NCBI RefSeq assembly: GCF_011764485.1
Contig: NZ_AP022848.1
Location: forward strand, 1,826,001 to 1,890,000
Length of the DNA: 64,000 bases
DNA from: Bosea sp. ANAM02
GTDB lineage: Bacteria; Pseudomonadota; Alphaproteobacteria; Rhizobiales; Beijerinckiaceae
Direction: 5' to 3'
In this document: positions 15,682 through 24,468 of the stretch, in pieces
Numbering within the stretch: position 1 is the first letter of the stretch
Layout of the letters: every line of letters starts with the position of its first letter
The notes under the pieces: model-generated
What the model saw: the letters and a program-made list of their open reading frames with translations, nothing else
What the model was told of the DNA's origin: nothing
The model's database searches: none
Position numbers and translations under genes: made by a program

Positions 15682-16143
15682 ATGACGAGCCTGCGCGAGC
15701 GCTTCATGCCCGATATGAAGGAGGCGATGAAGGCCGGCGAGAAGGAGAAGGTCGCGGCGATCCGCCTGATCGTCGCCGCGCTGAAGGAAAAGGACATCGA
15801 AGCGCGCGGTGCCGGCAAAGGCGAGGCGACCGACGAGGAGATCCTCGGCGTGCTCCAGAAGATGATCAAGCAGCGCCAGGAATCGATCGCGATCTACGAC
15901 GCCAACAACCGACCGGAGCTCGCCGAGGGCGAGCGTGGCGAGGTTGCGGTGATCGCGTCCTATCTGCCCAAGCAGATGTCTGAGGACGAGGTGAAGGCCG
16001 CGATCGACAAGGCCGTGACTGACACCGGCGCGACGGCCGTCAAGGACATGGGCAAGGTCATCGGCGTGCTGCGGGCGGCGTACGCCGGCCAGATGGATTT
16101 CGGCAAGGTCAGCCCGATGGTGAAGGCCGCGCTCGGCGGCTGA
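15682..16143 (+). CDS. GatB/YqeY-domain protein
   Basis: A 153-residue protein (MTSLRERFMPDMKEAMKAGE, then RLIVAALKEKDIEARGAG, KQRQESIAIYDANNRPELAE and a C-terminal GKVIGVLRAAYAGQMDFGKV). The domain is the tail domain of the GatB subunit of glutamyl-tRNA amidotransferase standing alone; a role linked to tRNA-dependent amidation has been suggested but is unproven. In many alphaproteobacteria it lies next to carA and dnaG-rpoD, as here. The ATG at 15682 has an AACGAG-type weak ribosome site and matches the family start. Confidence 0.9.
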   Translation: MTSLRERFMPDMKEAMKAGEKEKVAAIRLIVAALKEKDIEARGAGKGEATDEEILGVLQKMIKQRQESIAIYDANNRPELAEGERGEVAVIASYLPKQMSEDEVKAAIDKAVTDTGATAVKDMGKVIGVLRAAYAGQMDFGKVSPMVKAALGG

Positions 16144-16154
16144 GCTGACGGGGC

Positions 16155-16174
16155 GAGCGGGCTCAGGCCCGCTC
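16155..16174. terminator. Hairpin between convergent YqeY and VapC genes
   Basis: GAGCGGGC (16155-16162) and GCCCGCTC (16167-16174) form a perfect 8-bp stem with a TCAG loop. It overlaps the last codons of vapC and lies 12 bp past the YqeY stop. No T tract follows on either side, so it is a weak terminator at best. Confidence 0.4.
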
Positions 16175-16552
16175 GATATCCGTCCCGGAGAAATCGTCGC
16201 CTTTGTAGAGCAATGGCCAGCCGCGGGATTTCGCCAGTGCGTAGGCGGCGCAATCGCCCATATTGAGGCGGGCCTGATGGCGGCCCTTGCCGTAGCGGCC
16301 ATAGGCCTCGAAAGCGAGATCGGAGAGGGCGCCGTCGAAGGGGATGATTTCGACGCCCTCCCGAGCCACGAAATCGGGAACCGTCTCCAGCGGCATGTTT
16401 TTGGTGAAGCTCAGGACCAGCCGGGCTTCGAGCAGATTGACGCTGGTCATGATTCGCCGTGTTGCCGATGACATCGTGGCGGCAAAGGCGTCGGCTTCCG
16501 CTTCCAGCGTGATGATAGCGACGACGGCCGAGGTGTCGACGACGATATTCAC
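16163..16552 (-). CDS. vapC: VapC toxin, PIN-domain ribonuclease
   Basis: A 129-residue PIN-domain protein. The acidic residues that bind the catalytic metal are visible in order: MNIVVDTSAVVAII (Asp), SVNLLEARLVL (Glu), and NMGDCAAYALAKSRGWPLLYKGDDF (two Asp regions). VapC toxins cut specific RNAs, usually tRNA or rRNA, when not held by VapB. Its ATG overlaps the end of vapB by 4 bp, the usual order antitoxin then toxin. Confidence 0.9.
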   Translation of the reverse strand: MNIVVDTSAVVAIITLEAEADAFAATMSSATRRIMTSVNLLEARLVLSFTKNMPLETVPDFVAREGVEIIPFDGALSDLAFEAYGRYGKGRHQARLNMGDCAAYALAKSRGWPLLYKGDDFSGTDIERA

Positions 16553-16824
16553 CAGAAGCCGTTCTCATCATAGCCGATGGCATCGTCCATTTCCTCTTTG
16601 GTCATGGAGCGCTCTGCCGGCTTGATGCCGTATTTCTTGTAGAATTCTTCCATTCGAGCCCGCCCGGCCGCCACGCGCTGCGCCTTCTCCTCCTCGGACA
16701 ATTCGTCCTTGTCGAGCTCGCTCCTGACGGCGTGGCGCACGGCTTCCGTCAAGCTCAGGCCGCGGCGGCGCGCGAGCAGGCGAACGGCCTCCTCGGTCTC
16801 GCGGTCCTTGATGTTGAGCGCCAT
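16549..16824 (-). CDS. vapB: VapB antitoxin (Rv0623/PSK type)
   Basis: A 91-residue protein. The first 45 residues (MALNIKDRETEEAVRLLARR, GLSLTEAVRHAVRSEL) form a ribbon-helix-helix DNA-binding domain, and the C-terminal tail (MDDAIGYDENGFW) is the toxin-binding part, ending in the conserved YDENGFW-like motif. It would bind VapC and repress its own promoter in the 123-bp gap before dnaG. Confidence 0.9.
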   Translation of the reverse strand: MALNIKDRETEEAVRLLARRRGLSLTEAVRHAVRSELDKDELSEEEKAQRVAAGRARMEEFYKKYGIKPAERSMTKEEMDDAIGYDENGFW

Positions 16825-16947
16825 GGCTTTCTTCCTTTTCTCCGATTTTCTTTACCAGATGGGGAGCGCTGTGGATATCGTCCATAAGCTCGGCCTCGGA
16901 CGTCTCGGCGGTTGGCAAGCGGCCTCGCAGGGACCAGATAGAACCCC

Positions 16948-18840
16948 ATGAAATTCCCGCCCTCCGTCCTTGAGGAGATCAAGGCGCGGCTGCCTGTCTC
17001 GGCGGTCGTGGGCAAGCGCGTGCGTCTGCAGAAGGCCGGGCGCGAGTGGAAGGGCCTCTCGCCCTTCAATGCCGAGAAGACGGCCTCCTTCTTCGTCAAC
17101 GACCAGAAGGCCTCCTTCTTCGATTTCTCCTCGGGCAAGAACGGCGACATCTTCAAGTTCGTGATGGAGACCGAGGGGCTGTCCTTTCCCGAGGCCGTGG
17201 AAAAGCTCGCCGCCGAGGCCGGCGTGATCCTGCCGAAGATCACGGCCGAGGCGCAGGTCCAGGAGGAGAAGCGCAAGGGGCTGCACGAGGTCGTGGAGCT
17301 TGCGGCGCAGTTCTTCGAGGCTGAGCTGATGGGCGATCGCGGCGGAGGAGCAAGGCGCTATCTCGCGACGCGCGGGCTGGACGGCGAGGCGCGCACGCGC
17401 TTCCGGCTTGGCTACGGACCGGCTGACCGGTTCGCGCTGCGCGACCATCTGGCCGGGAAGGGCGTCCCGGCCGAGCTGATGATGGAGGCGGGGCTGCTCG
17501 TGCATGGCGATGAGATCGCCGTGCCCTATGACCGCTTCCGCGACCGGGTGATGTTCCCGATCCACGATGCGCGGGGACGCGTGGTCGCCTTCGGCGGGCG
17601 GGCGATGAGCGCGGAGGTGGCGGCGAAATACCTGAACTCGCCGGAGACGCCGCTCTTCCACAAGGGCCACCTGCTGTTCAACCATCACAATGCCCGCAAG
17701 GCCGCGCATGACACCGGGCAGGTTGTGGTGGTCGAGGGCTATGTCGACGTCATCGCCATGTCGCTCTCAGGCTTTCCGCAGAGTGTGGCGCCGCTTGGCA
17801 CGGCGCTGACCGAGGACCAGCTCGGCCTGCTCTGGCGCATGGCCGACGAGCCGGTGATCTGCCTCGACGGCGACAAGGCCGGCCGCAAGGCCGCGAGCCG
17901 GGCGATCGATCTGGCGCTGCCGCTGCTGGAGCCGGGCAAGTCGCTTTCCTTCGCCCTGCTGCCGGATGGGCAGGATCCCGACGACCTCGCCCGGTCCGGC
18001 GGGCGGCAGGCGATCGCGGAGGTGGTCGCGGCGGCGCGCCCGCTGGTCGATATGCTCTGGCAGCGCGAGGTCGAGGCCGGTCCGCTCGATACGCCGGAGC
18101 GCCGCGCGGCCTTCGAGCGGCGCCTGAAGGAGCCGCTCGGGCAGATCCGCGACGAGACCACGCGCAAGCATTACCGTCGCGAGATGGACGAGCGGCTGGC
18201 GCAGCTCTTCGCTAGCGCCGCGCCGGCGCGGCCGGAGCGCGGCGGCGGACATTTTCAGCGCGGCCGGGGTGGAGCCCCCCAGCGTGGCGGGTTCGGCCGG
18301 CAGGTGCCGCCCTGGCTCGCCGGGCCGCTCAAGGCGTCGAGCGCGCTGACGCAATCACGTCTGGTGGCGAAGCTGCGCGGCGAGGACCAGCGCGAGGCCT
18401 TCATCCTGCTCGCTCTGGCGAGCCATCCCGATCTGCTGCTGCGCTGCGCCGACGAGATCGCGGAGCTGTCGCTCGACGGGCCGGCGGCCGAGCGCTTCCG
18501 GCAGGCGCTGCTCGATGCGGTCGAGGACACGCTTGACCGGGAGACGCTGGCGAATCGGCTGGCGCAGCCGCGAGTCAGGGAGGCGCAGGGCCATCTGATG
18601 GCCGTCACAGGCCCGGCCGAGCGTTTGAAACTGGCGCAAGATGCTGATCCTGAATCGGTTTTCGACTCGATTCATCAGGCCATCGTCTTGCATCATCGCG
18701 CGCGAACGCTAAATAGCGAGTTGAGAGCAGCCGAGCGCGCCTTGGCTGACGACGCGACCGAAGCCAATTTCGCCTGGATCAAGGACGTGAAGGCCCGCCT
18801 CGAGACGATCGAAGGCACCGAGGCCATGTCCGAGGATTGA
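16948..18840 (+). CDS. dnaG: DNA primase lacking the zinc-ribbon ligands
   Basis: A 630-residue primase that makes RNA primers for replication. The N-terminal CHC2 domain aligns (WKGLSPFNAEKTASF, then FFDFSSGKNGDIFKF), but the four zinc ligands of the family are replaced: Ser38, Asn41, Asp59 and Ser62 stand where Cys, His, Cys and Cys are expected. The Toprim catalytic core is intact: VVVVEGYVDVIAMSLSGF near residue 260 and VICLDGDKAGRKAA near 305. The C-terminal DnaB-interacting region runs from about 450. It is followed by rpoD, the classic macromolecular-synthesis order. Confidence 0.95.
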   Translation: MKFPPSVLEEIKARLPVSAVVGKRVRLQKAGREWKGLSPFNAEKTASFFVNDQKASFFDFSSGKNGDIFKFVMETEGLSFPEAVEKLAAEAGVILPKITAEAQVQEEKRKGLHEVVELAAQFFEAELMGDRGGGARRYLATRGLDGEARTRFRLGYGPADRFALRDHLAGKGVPAELMMEAGLLVHGDEIAVPYDRFRDRVMFPIHDARGRVVAFGGRAMSAEVAAKYLNSPETPLFHKGHLLFNHHNARKAAHDTGQVVVVEGYVDVIAMSLSGFPQSVAPLGTALTEDQLGLLWRMADEPVICLDGDKAGRKAASRAIDLALPLLEPGKSLSFALLPDGQDPDDLARSGGRQAIAEVVAAARPLVDMLWQREVEAGPLDTPERRAAFERRLKEPLGQIRDETTRKHYRREMDERLAQLFASAAPARPERGGGHFQRGRGGAPQRGGFGRQVPPWLAGPLKASSALTQSRLVAKLRGEDQREAFILLALASHPDLLLRCADEIAELSLDGPAAERFRQALLDAVEDTLDRETLANRLAQPRVREAQGHLMAVTGPAERLKLAQDADPESVFDSIHQAIVLHHRARTLNSELRAAERALADDATEANFAWIKDVKARLETIEGTEAMSED

Positions 18841-19035
18841 TCGCCCAGCGATTGGTGGACGCGGGTCCTGCGCGCGCAAGCTGTCGGGTGGTTCACGATT
18901 CGTCAACGACGTCTGGTGCCATCTGCAACTGGATTTGGGTGGGTGAGCGCGCCGGGCCTGCGGTCGCGCCGCCCTTTTATGCGTCGGTATATGGCTTTCT
19001 CGGCCAGGGCCGGCGCGAGTGCGGAGCGCTGATTG

Positions 19036-21045
19036 ATGGCGACTAAAGCGAGCGAACGGGAAAAGACCGATCAGGTCGCGCCGGATGCCCCCCCGACTAC
19101 CGACGGCCCGTTGCTCGACCTGACCGATCAGGCCGTAAGGCGCATGATCAAGCTCGCGAAGAAGCGCGGCTATGTCACCTATGACGAACTGAACGAGGTT
19201 CTGCCTTCGGAGGAATTCACCTCCGAGCAGATCGAGGACGTGCTCGGCCAGCTCAGCGAGCAGGGCATCAACGTCGTCGACAACGAGGACCCGGAAGCCG
19301 CCGGCGAGGAGCGCGCCAACCGCAAGGATGGCGGCGCCGACGAGGAGGAGGCCGAGGGCGGCGATCTCGTCGACGCCTCGCGCCAGACCCTGCCGGTCGA
19401 GACCAAGCGCAACCTGGAGCCGACCGAGCGCACCGACGATCCGGTCCGCATGTATCTGCGCGAGATGGGCTCGGTCGAACTGCTCTCGCGCGAGGGCGAG
19501 ATCGCGATCGCCAAGCGCATCGAGGCTGGCCGCGAGGCGATGATCGCGGGCCTCTGCGAGAGCCCGCTGACCTTCCAGGCCATCATCATCTGGCGCGACG
19601 AGCTCGTCGACGGCAAGGTGCTGCTGCGCGACATCATCGATCTCGAAGCCACCTATGCCGGTCCCGACGGCAAGAACCCGACCGTGGCCGGCGAGGAAGA
19701 GGCCGAGGAAGGCGAGAAGGAGGAGACCCCGGAAGGCGAGAGCCCGCCGGACATGGACGATGACGACATGGAGAACAACGTGTCGCTCTCGGCCATGGAG
19801 GCCGAGCTCAAGCCGCGCGTGCTCGAAACCTTCAACGCCATCGCCGACGACTACAAGAAGCTGCGTCGCCTGCAGGACCAGGACATCGCCGGCCGGCTGG
19901 AGAACGCCAAGCTCTCGCCGTCGCAGGACCGCAAGTACAAGAAGCTCAAGGACGACATCATCACCGCGGTGAAGTCGCTCTCGCTCAACAACAACCGCAT
20001 CGAGGCGCTGGTCGAGCAGCTCTACGACATCAACAAGCGCCTGATCGGACATGAGACGCGCCTGCTGCGCCTCGCCGAGAGCTATGGCGTGGCGCGCGAC
20101 GACTTCCTCAAGCAGCATGTCGGCGGCGAGCTCGACCCGAAATGGGTCCTGCGCGTCTCCAAGCTCGGCTCGCGCGGCTGGAAGGAGTTCGTCGCGGCGG
20201 AGCTGGAGCGGATCAAGCAGCTCCGCGAGGAGGTGCATACGCTCGCCTCCGAGACCGGCCTGGAGATCCAGGAATTCCGCAAGATCGTGCTGATGGTCCA
20301 GAAGGGCGAGCGCGAGGCCCGTCAGGCCAAGAAGGAGATGATCGAGGCCAACCTGCGCCTCGTGATCTCGATCGCCAAGAAGTACACGAACCGCGGCCTG
20401 CAGTTCCTCGACCTGATCCAGGAAGGCAATATCGGCCTGATGAAGGCGGTCGACAAGTTCGAGTATCGCCGGGGCTACAAGTTCTCGACCTACGCAACCT
20501 GGTGGATTCGGCAGGCGATCACCCGCTCGATCGCCGACCAGGCCCGCACGATCCGCATCCCGGTCCATATGATCGAGACGATCAACAAGATCGTGCGGAC
20601 CTCGCGCCAGATGCTGCACGAGATCGGCCGCGAGCCGACCCCGGAGGAGCTGGCCGAGAAGCTCGCCATGCCGCTGGAGAAGGTGCGCAAGGTCCTGAAG
20701 ATCGCCAAGGAGCCGATCTCGCTCGAAACCCCGATCGGCGACGAGGAAGACAGCCATCTCGGCGACTTCATCGAGGACAAGAACGCGATCCTGCCGATCG
20801 ACGCCGCGATCCAGAGCAATCTTCGTGAAACAACGACGCGAGTTCTCGCGTCGTTGACCCCGCGCGAAGAAAGAGTGCTGCGCATGCGGTTCGGCATCGG
20901 CATGAACACCGACCACACCCTCGAAGAGGTCGGCCAGCAGTTCAGCGTCACCCGCGAGCGCATCCGCCAGATCGAGGCGAAGGCGCTGCGCAAGCTGAAG
21001 CATCCGAGCAGGTCGCGGAAGCTCAGGAGCTTCCTGGATAACTGA
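19036..21045 (+). CDS. rpoD: RNA polymerase primary sigma factor (sigma-70)
   Basis: A 669-residue sigma factor. Region 1.1 is about residues 30-110, region 1.2 starts at [20 protein letters not shown], and an acidic non-conserved insert with [11 protein letters not shown] follows. Region 2 holds [20 protein letters not shown], the -10 recognition helix [20 protein letters not shown], and region 4 ends with [20 protein letters not shown] for -35 recognition. The ATG at 19036 is used, with GGAG at 19023-19026; an adjacent TTG at 19033 is in frame. A hairpin terminator follows. Confidence 0.97.
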   Translation: MATKASEREKTDQVAPDAPPTTDGPLLDLTDQAVRRMIKLAKKRGYVTYDELNEVLPSEEFTSEQIEDVLGQLSEQGINVVDNEDPEAAGEERANRKDGGADEEEAEGGDLVDASRQTLPVETKRNLEPTERTDDPVRMYLREMGSVELLSREGEIAIAKRIEAGREAMIAGLCESPLTFQAIIIWRDELVDGKVLLRDIIDLEATYAGPDGKNPTVAGEEEAEEGEKEETPEGESPPDMDDDDMENNVSLSAMEAELKPRVLETFNAIADDYKKLRRLQDQDIAGRLENAKLSPSQDRKYKKLKDDIITAVKSLSLNNNRIEALVEQLYDINKRLIGHETRLLRLAESYGVARDDFLKQHVGGELDPKWVLRVSKLGSRGWKEFVAAELERIKQLREEVHTLASETGLEIQEFRKIVLMVQKGEREARQAKKEMIEANLRLVISIAKKYTNRGLQFLDLIQEGNIGLMKAVDKFEYRRGYKFSTYATWWIRQAITRSIADQARTIRIPVHMIETINKIVRTSRQMLHEIGREPTPEELAEKLAMPLEKVRKVLKIAKEPISLETPIGDEEDSHLGDFIEDKNAILPIDAAIQSNLRETTTRVLASLTPREERVLRMRFGIGMNTDHTLEEVGQQFSVTRERIRQIEAKALRKLKHPSRSRKLRSFLDN

Positions 21046-21078
21046 CGGCGACGCGGCTTTCTGCCGAGCAGGAAGGAG

Positions 21079-21109
21079 ACCCGCTTCCGCATTGCGGGGG
21101 CGGGTTTTT
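21079..21109 (+). terminator. Intrinsic terminator of rpoD
   Basis: ACCCGC (21079-21084) and GCGGGT (21100-21105) form a stem, followed directly by TTTTC. It lies 34 bp past the rpoD stop. Confidence 0.75.
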
Positions 21110-21217
21110 CTTTAGGCGGTGCATAGCGCTGCGCTGGACCGGCTCTCCTGCGATCGTAGGATGCCGTCGGGCCGGCCGCTGGCCAGTCTGCCGCGCCTTG
21201 TGGCCCGGAGACTGCTC

Positions 21218-21745
21218 ATGCTCCCCTTCACCTATGACGCGCTTGCCGAACGCTTCGCCACGGTCCGGCCGTGGGCGAAGAAGACCATCGGCGACAAGAC
21301 CAATCGCTGCGCCATCTGCATGGGCTATACGCTCCGGCTGACGCCGTCCGAGGACGATGCGACGATCGAGAAACTGGCGGAGGTCGCAACCCAGGTGAAC
21401 GCCGATTCCGGTCCCGCGGGCGGCGCTCGCCCGCTGACCACGCTCAGCGCCAATTTCTTCATCCGGGCGGCGGAGCTGGAACCGCGCGTCAGGCGGGTCT
21501 ATGGCGAGCCGGATGTCCAGGGTATCTCCAACAAGGTCTGGCGCTCGGTGCTCGGCAAGAAGGGCGTGCTCTACCTGGAGGATTGCTACCAGACGGAGGG
21601 CGACAAGAGCACGTCGTTCCTGTTCTTCCAGCGCGTGAACGGCGATCACTGGGATCTGTTCAATGGCATCAACATGGTCGCCGAGGAGTACCTGCTCAGC
21701 GGCAACAGCCATGCGGGCCAGCTCTGCTTCTGGATGGCGCGCTAG
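21218..21745 (+). CDS. Tae4-like peptidoglycan amidase (T6SS amidase effector 4 family), orphan
   Basis: A 175-residue protein with the pattern of Tae4 papain-like amidases: Cys31 in NRCAICMGYTL fits the catalytic Cys motif, VLGKKGVLYLED fits the GKKG strand, and His144 in GDHWDLFNG fits the catalytic His followed by LxNG. Tae4 effectors are injected by type VI secretion and cut the D-Glu-mDAP bond of peptidoglycan. Here there is no signal peptide, no Tai4-like immunity gene and no type VI gene nearby. The third catalytic residue is not obvious in a by-eye comparison. The ATG at 21218 has GGAG seven bases upstream. Family assignment is from memory of the motifs, so moderate. Confidence 0.68.
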   Translation: MLPFTYDALAERFATVRPWAKKTIGDKTNRCAICMGYTLRLTPSEDDATIEKLAEVATQVNADSGPAGGARPLTTLSANFFIRAAELEPRVRRVYGEPDVQGISNKVWRSVLGKKGVLYLEDCYQTEGDKSTSFLFFQRVNGDHWDLFNGINMVAEEYLLSGNSHAGQLCFWMAR

Positions 21746-21782
21746 CGCTTTCCGCATGGCGAGCGCGTGGGGGGCGAAGAGA

Positions 21783-21805
21783 AAAGGGCGCCGATGGCGC
21801 CCTTT
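21783..21805. terminator. Bidirectional hairpin terminator
   Basis: AAAGGGCGCC (21783-21792) and GGCGCCCTTT (21796-21805) form a perfect 10-bp stem with a GAT loop between the convergent amidase and SRPBCC genes. The T-rich and A-rich flanks suit termination from both sides. Confidence 0.75.
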
Positions 21806-21828
21806 CGTTCGTCGGGGCTGGAATGGCC

Positions 21829-22311
21829 TTACAGCGTGCGCGCCAGCGCCACCAGCTGCTCCCAGGCTGTGCCCCAGCCGTCGTGGAAGCCCATCTCCTC
21901 ATGCTGCTTCTTGCCGGCGGCATCCTTGTGATAGGCGCGGGCGATGTAGAGCGTGCCGGTCGCGGTCGGCTGGATCGTCACCGAAGCGGTCATGAAGCCG
22001 CCCTCGATCGGGCGGAAGCCCGGGCCGAGCGCATCGGTGAAGAGCAGGAAGGTTTCCGGCACCACGGCCAGCACGCAGCCGTTATTGTCGTGCTTCTCGC
22101 CGTTCGGCCCTTCCATCACCGTGTGGAACTTGCCGCCGGGACGCAGGTCGAGTTCGCAGGCGGTCGTCTTCCAGGGCGCCGGCGTGAACCACTGCATCAG
22201 CAGCTTCGGCTCGGTCCAGGCGCGCCAGACCAGGCGCGGTGGAACGTCCGTCTCGCGCCGCAATTCGAGGTCGAGTGCCGGGTCGAAGGCGGTCGCATGC
22301 GTATCGGTCAT
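21829..22311 (-). CDS. SRPBCC (AHSA1-like) family protein
   Basis: A 160-residue START-like fold protein: LRRETDVPPRLVWRAWTEPK, WFTPAPWKTTACELDLRPGG and the terminal HDGWGTAWEQL are the landmarks of the activator-of-Hsp90-homolog family. Such proteins hold hydrophobic ligands; the actual ligand is unknown. Its ATG overlaps the stop of the ArsR regulator (ATGA), so the two are translationally coupled, a pairing very common for this family. Confidence 0.85.
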   Translation of the reverse strand: MTDTHATAFDPALDLELRRETDVPPRLVWRAWTEPKLLMQWFTPAPWKTTACELDLRPGGKFHTVMEGPNGEKHDNNGCVLAVVPETFLLFTDALGPGFRPIEGGFMTASVTIQPTATGTLYIARAYHKDAAGKKQHEEMGFHDGWGTAWEQLVALARTL

Positions 22312-22652
22312 CCGTTGTCCTCCTGATGTTTCAGTTGCAGCACCAGCCGGTCGAGCTGGTCGAGGCGTCTGGTCCAGAGCGTGCGTTGCGCCTCAAGCCA
22401 ATGTTCGGCCGCGGCGAGCGGCTCCGCCCGCAAGGTGCAGGTGCGCACCCGGCCGGCCTTGCGCGTGGCGACGAGGCCGCAATCCTCGAGCACCTTGAGA
22501 TGCTGGAGGAAGCTCGGCAGCGCCATCTCGAAGGGCTTCGCCAGTTCGCTGACCGAGGCCGGCCCGCGGCCGAGCGCCTGGACGACCGCCCGGCGCGTCG
22601 GATCGGACAGCGCGCGGAAGGTGTCGTCGAGGGCAGGCTGGGTTGCGTCCAT
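22308..22652 (-). CDS. ArsR-family regulator coupled to the SRPBCC gene
   Basis: A 114-residue winged-helix regulator: LDDTFRALSDPTRRAVVQAL opens the domain, and SELAKPFEMALPSFLQHLKV is the recognition-helix region. This is the subclass that regularly precedes AHSA1 genes. No metal-binding Cys pair is present. The ATG at 22652 is chosen over a far upstream in-frame start because an inverted-repeat operator (22677-22696) lies between and homology begins at MDATQ. Confidence 0.86.
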   Translation of the reverse strand: MDATQPALDDTFRALSDPTRRAVVQALGRGPASVSELAKPFEMALPSFLQHLKVLEDCGLVATRKAGRVRTCTLRAEPLAAAEHWLEAQRTLWTRRLDQLDRLVLQLKHQEDNG

Positions 22653-22676
22653 GCGCCTCGATAGCGTGTCGATAAC

Positions 22677-22696
22677 ACTTAGGTCAATACCTAAGT
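22677..22696. promoter_or_regulatory. Inverted-repeat operator of the ArsR-SRPBCC pair
   Basis: ACTTAGGT and ACCTAAGT flank CAAT, a perfect 8-bp-arm palindrome, 24 bp before the ArsR start and 74 bp before the divergent LysE gene. Autoregulation by the ArsR protein is the simplest reading. Confidence 0.6.
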
Positions 22697-22770
22697 TTTG
22701 AAGGCGCGGCGGGACCTTGATCTTCGCTGCGGGAGAGGGCTTCCTGCGCATCCTGTTTTTGGAGGCGCCG

Positions 22771-23382
22771 ATGTCCCCGGAATTCCTGCTGACCTCGCTG
22801 ATCATCGTCGCATCGCCGGGAACGGGCGCGATCTACACCATCGCCGCCGGGCTGACCCGCGGCTCCCGGGCGAGCGTGCTCGCGGCCTTTGCCTGCACGA
22901 TCGGCATCGTGCCGCATCTGATTGCGGCGATGATGGGGATCGCGGCGCTGCTGCATGCCAGCGCGCTCGCCTTCGCCATCGTGAAATATGCCGGTGTCGC
23001 CTATCTGCTCTATATGGCCTGGCAGACGCTGAAGGAGCATGGCGCGCTCAAGGTCGAGACCAAATCCGATGCGCGCTCGGCCTGGCTCGTGCTGCGCGAC
23101 GGGCTGGCGCTCAATCTGCTCAATCCCAAGCTCTCGATCTTCTTCGTCGCCTTCCTGCCGCAGTTCATCGCCGCCGGCGAGGCGAGCCCGATGGCGCGCA
23201 TGCTGGAGCTCTCCGGCGTGTTCATGGCGATGACCTTCATCGTCTTCGCGCTCTACGGGCTGTTCGCCGCGGCGATGCGCGACAAGGTCATCGGCCGTCC
23301 GGCCGTGATGGCCTGGATCCGGCGCAGCTTCGCCGCCGCCTTCGTCGCGCTCGGCGCCAAGCTCGCGCTGACCGAGCGCTGA
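22771..23382 (+). CDS. LysE-family amino-acid exporter
   Basis: A 203-residue protein with six membrane helices. The N-terminal LLTSLIIVASPGTGAIYTIA is the LysE/RhtB signature and LALNLLNPKLSIFFVAFLPQ is the second conserved loop. The ATG at 22771 has GGAGG at 22761-22765, so it is preferred to the upstream in-frame start. The family exports basic or hydrophobic amino acids; the substrate is not shown. Its stop overlaps the ATG of the next gene (TGATG). Confidence 0.88.
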   Translation: MSPEFLLTSLIIVASPGTGAIYTIAAGLTRGSRASVLAAFACTIGIVPHLIAAMMGIAALLHASALAFAIVKYAGVAYLLYMAWQTLKEHGALKVETKSDARSAWLVLRDGLALNLLNPKLSIFFVAFLPQFIAAGEASPMARMLELSGVFMAMTFIVFALYGLFAAAMRDKVIGRPAVMAWIRRSFAAAFVALGAKLALTER

Positions 23383-23807
23383 TGGCGCGGCAGGCGATCC
23401 TGAGCGTCGAGACGCGCGGGCCGGGGCTCTACGAGTTCACCGATCGCGCCGTCTCCTTCGTCAGGGATAGCGGCGAGGCGAGCGGGCTGCTGACGCTGTT
23501 CGTGCGCCATACCTCATGCTCGCTCCTGATCCAGGAGAATGCCGACCCGGATGTGCGCCGCGATCTCGACGCGTTCTTCCGCAGGCTGGTGCCGCCGGCG
23601 GACGATCCGGCGATGGCCTATCTCGTCCATCGCGACGAGGGGCCGGACGACATGCCGGCCCATATCAAGGCGGCGCTGACGCCGGTCTCGCTCTCGATCC
23701 CGGTGATGGGCGGGCGTCTCGCGCTCGGGACCTGGCAGGGCATCTATCTGTTCGAGCACCGCCAGCGGCCGCATCGACGCGAGATCGCCCTCCACCTCGG
23801 CGCCTGA
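23382..23807 (+). CDS. YjbQ/UPF0047 family protein (secondary thiamine-phosphate synthase type)
   Basis: A 141-residue protein with the YjbQ signature: GLLTLFVRHTSCSLLIQENA, PDVRRDLDAFFRRLVP, the HRDEGPDDMPAHIKAALT loop with a conserved His, and a final LGTWQGIYLFEHR. Some members show weak thiamine-phosphate synthase activity; the cellular role is unsettled. The start overlaps the LysE stop, so translation is coupled, though a functional link to export is not obvious. Confidence 0.88.
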   Translation: MARQAILSVETRGPGLYEFTDRAVSFVRDSGEASGLLTLFVRHTSCSLLIQENADPDVRRDLDAFFRRLVPPADDPAMAYLVHRDEGPDDMPAHIKAALTPVSLSIPVMGGRLALGTWQGIYLFEHRQRPHRREIALHLGA

Positions 23808-23811
23808 GAGC

Positions 23812-24063
23812 TCAGGCCGGCGGCGCCACCACGAGCGCGACGAGGCGCCGGACCAAAGGCAGGAGCACGAGCAGCGTCGGGAAGGCGACCAGCCAGGACA
23901 AAAGCCATGACAGGGGCCATGCCCGCAGGAACTCCGGGCCGAGACCGAGGACCTTCACGGTCGAGATGCCGGAGACGACCAGCGTCATCAGTCCGGACAG
24001 GATCAAGGGCATCACGACGCCGGCATAGCGGGCGGGGAGGCGAGGGTAGGTCGAGCTGGTCAT
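23812..24063 (-). CDS. DUF2798 small membrane protein
   Basis: An 83-residue protein with two membrane helices (VVMPLILSGLMTLVVSGIST and WLLSWLVAFPTLLVLLPLVR), as in DUF2798 proteins. The function is unknown. The ATG at 24063 is chosen because the family begins there; the frame upstream to 24207 lacks membrane character. It converges on the YjbQ gene with only 4 bp between stops. Confidence 0.75.
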   Translation of the reverse strand: MTSSTYPRLPARYAGVVMPLILSGLMTLVVSGISTVKVLGLGPEFLRAWPLSWLLSWLVAFPTLLVLLPLVRRLVALVVAPPA

Positions 24064-24244
24064 GGACAGGCTTTCGCAAGGGACAGGCCGTTCGGGTGCA
24101 TCCGATACGGCTTCATGCCGGTTGGATGCGTTGCCTGACGTGAGACGCTTACGAACGGGACCGAAGCCCGATCGCGGCTGCATAGGGAAAGCCGCAGCCG
24201 CTGCCAAGCGATTTCTGTGGCACTCAAAGCCTGTTTGGAAGGTC

Positions 24245-24370
24245 AGCCCTCATCCTGAGGAGCCGCAACAGCGGCGTCTCGAAGGATGTTCCAGATAGCT
24301 ATAGCTCAGGAGCCTCCTGAAGCATCCTTCGAGACGCGATCCTTGCGGATCGCTCCTCAGGATGAGGGCT
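24245..24370. repeat. Palindromic intergenic repeat, family C (copy 2)
   Basis: Same arms as the copy at 14181-14294: AGCCCTCATCCTGAGGAGC at the left, its complement at the right, and CGTCTCGAAGGATG / CATCCTTCGAGACG inside. The remaining space 24064-24468 shows no gene. Confidence 0.85.
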
Positions 24371-24468
24371 TCAAGTCCAATCCCGGACAAGGTCTCGGGT
24401 TGGCAGCGGCGGCTGGCGGGGCTACTTGTCCGGCATAGTCCCGACGTCCGGTTCGAGGAGCGCCCGCC

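Noticed and set aside
18709..21003. A 764-codon open frame antisense to rpoD
   Set aside because: It mirrors the codon pattern of a GC-rich gene on the other strand, has Asp/Leu/His-rich low-complexity composition and no domain; rpoD is certain.
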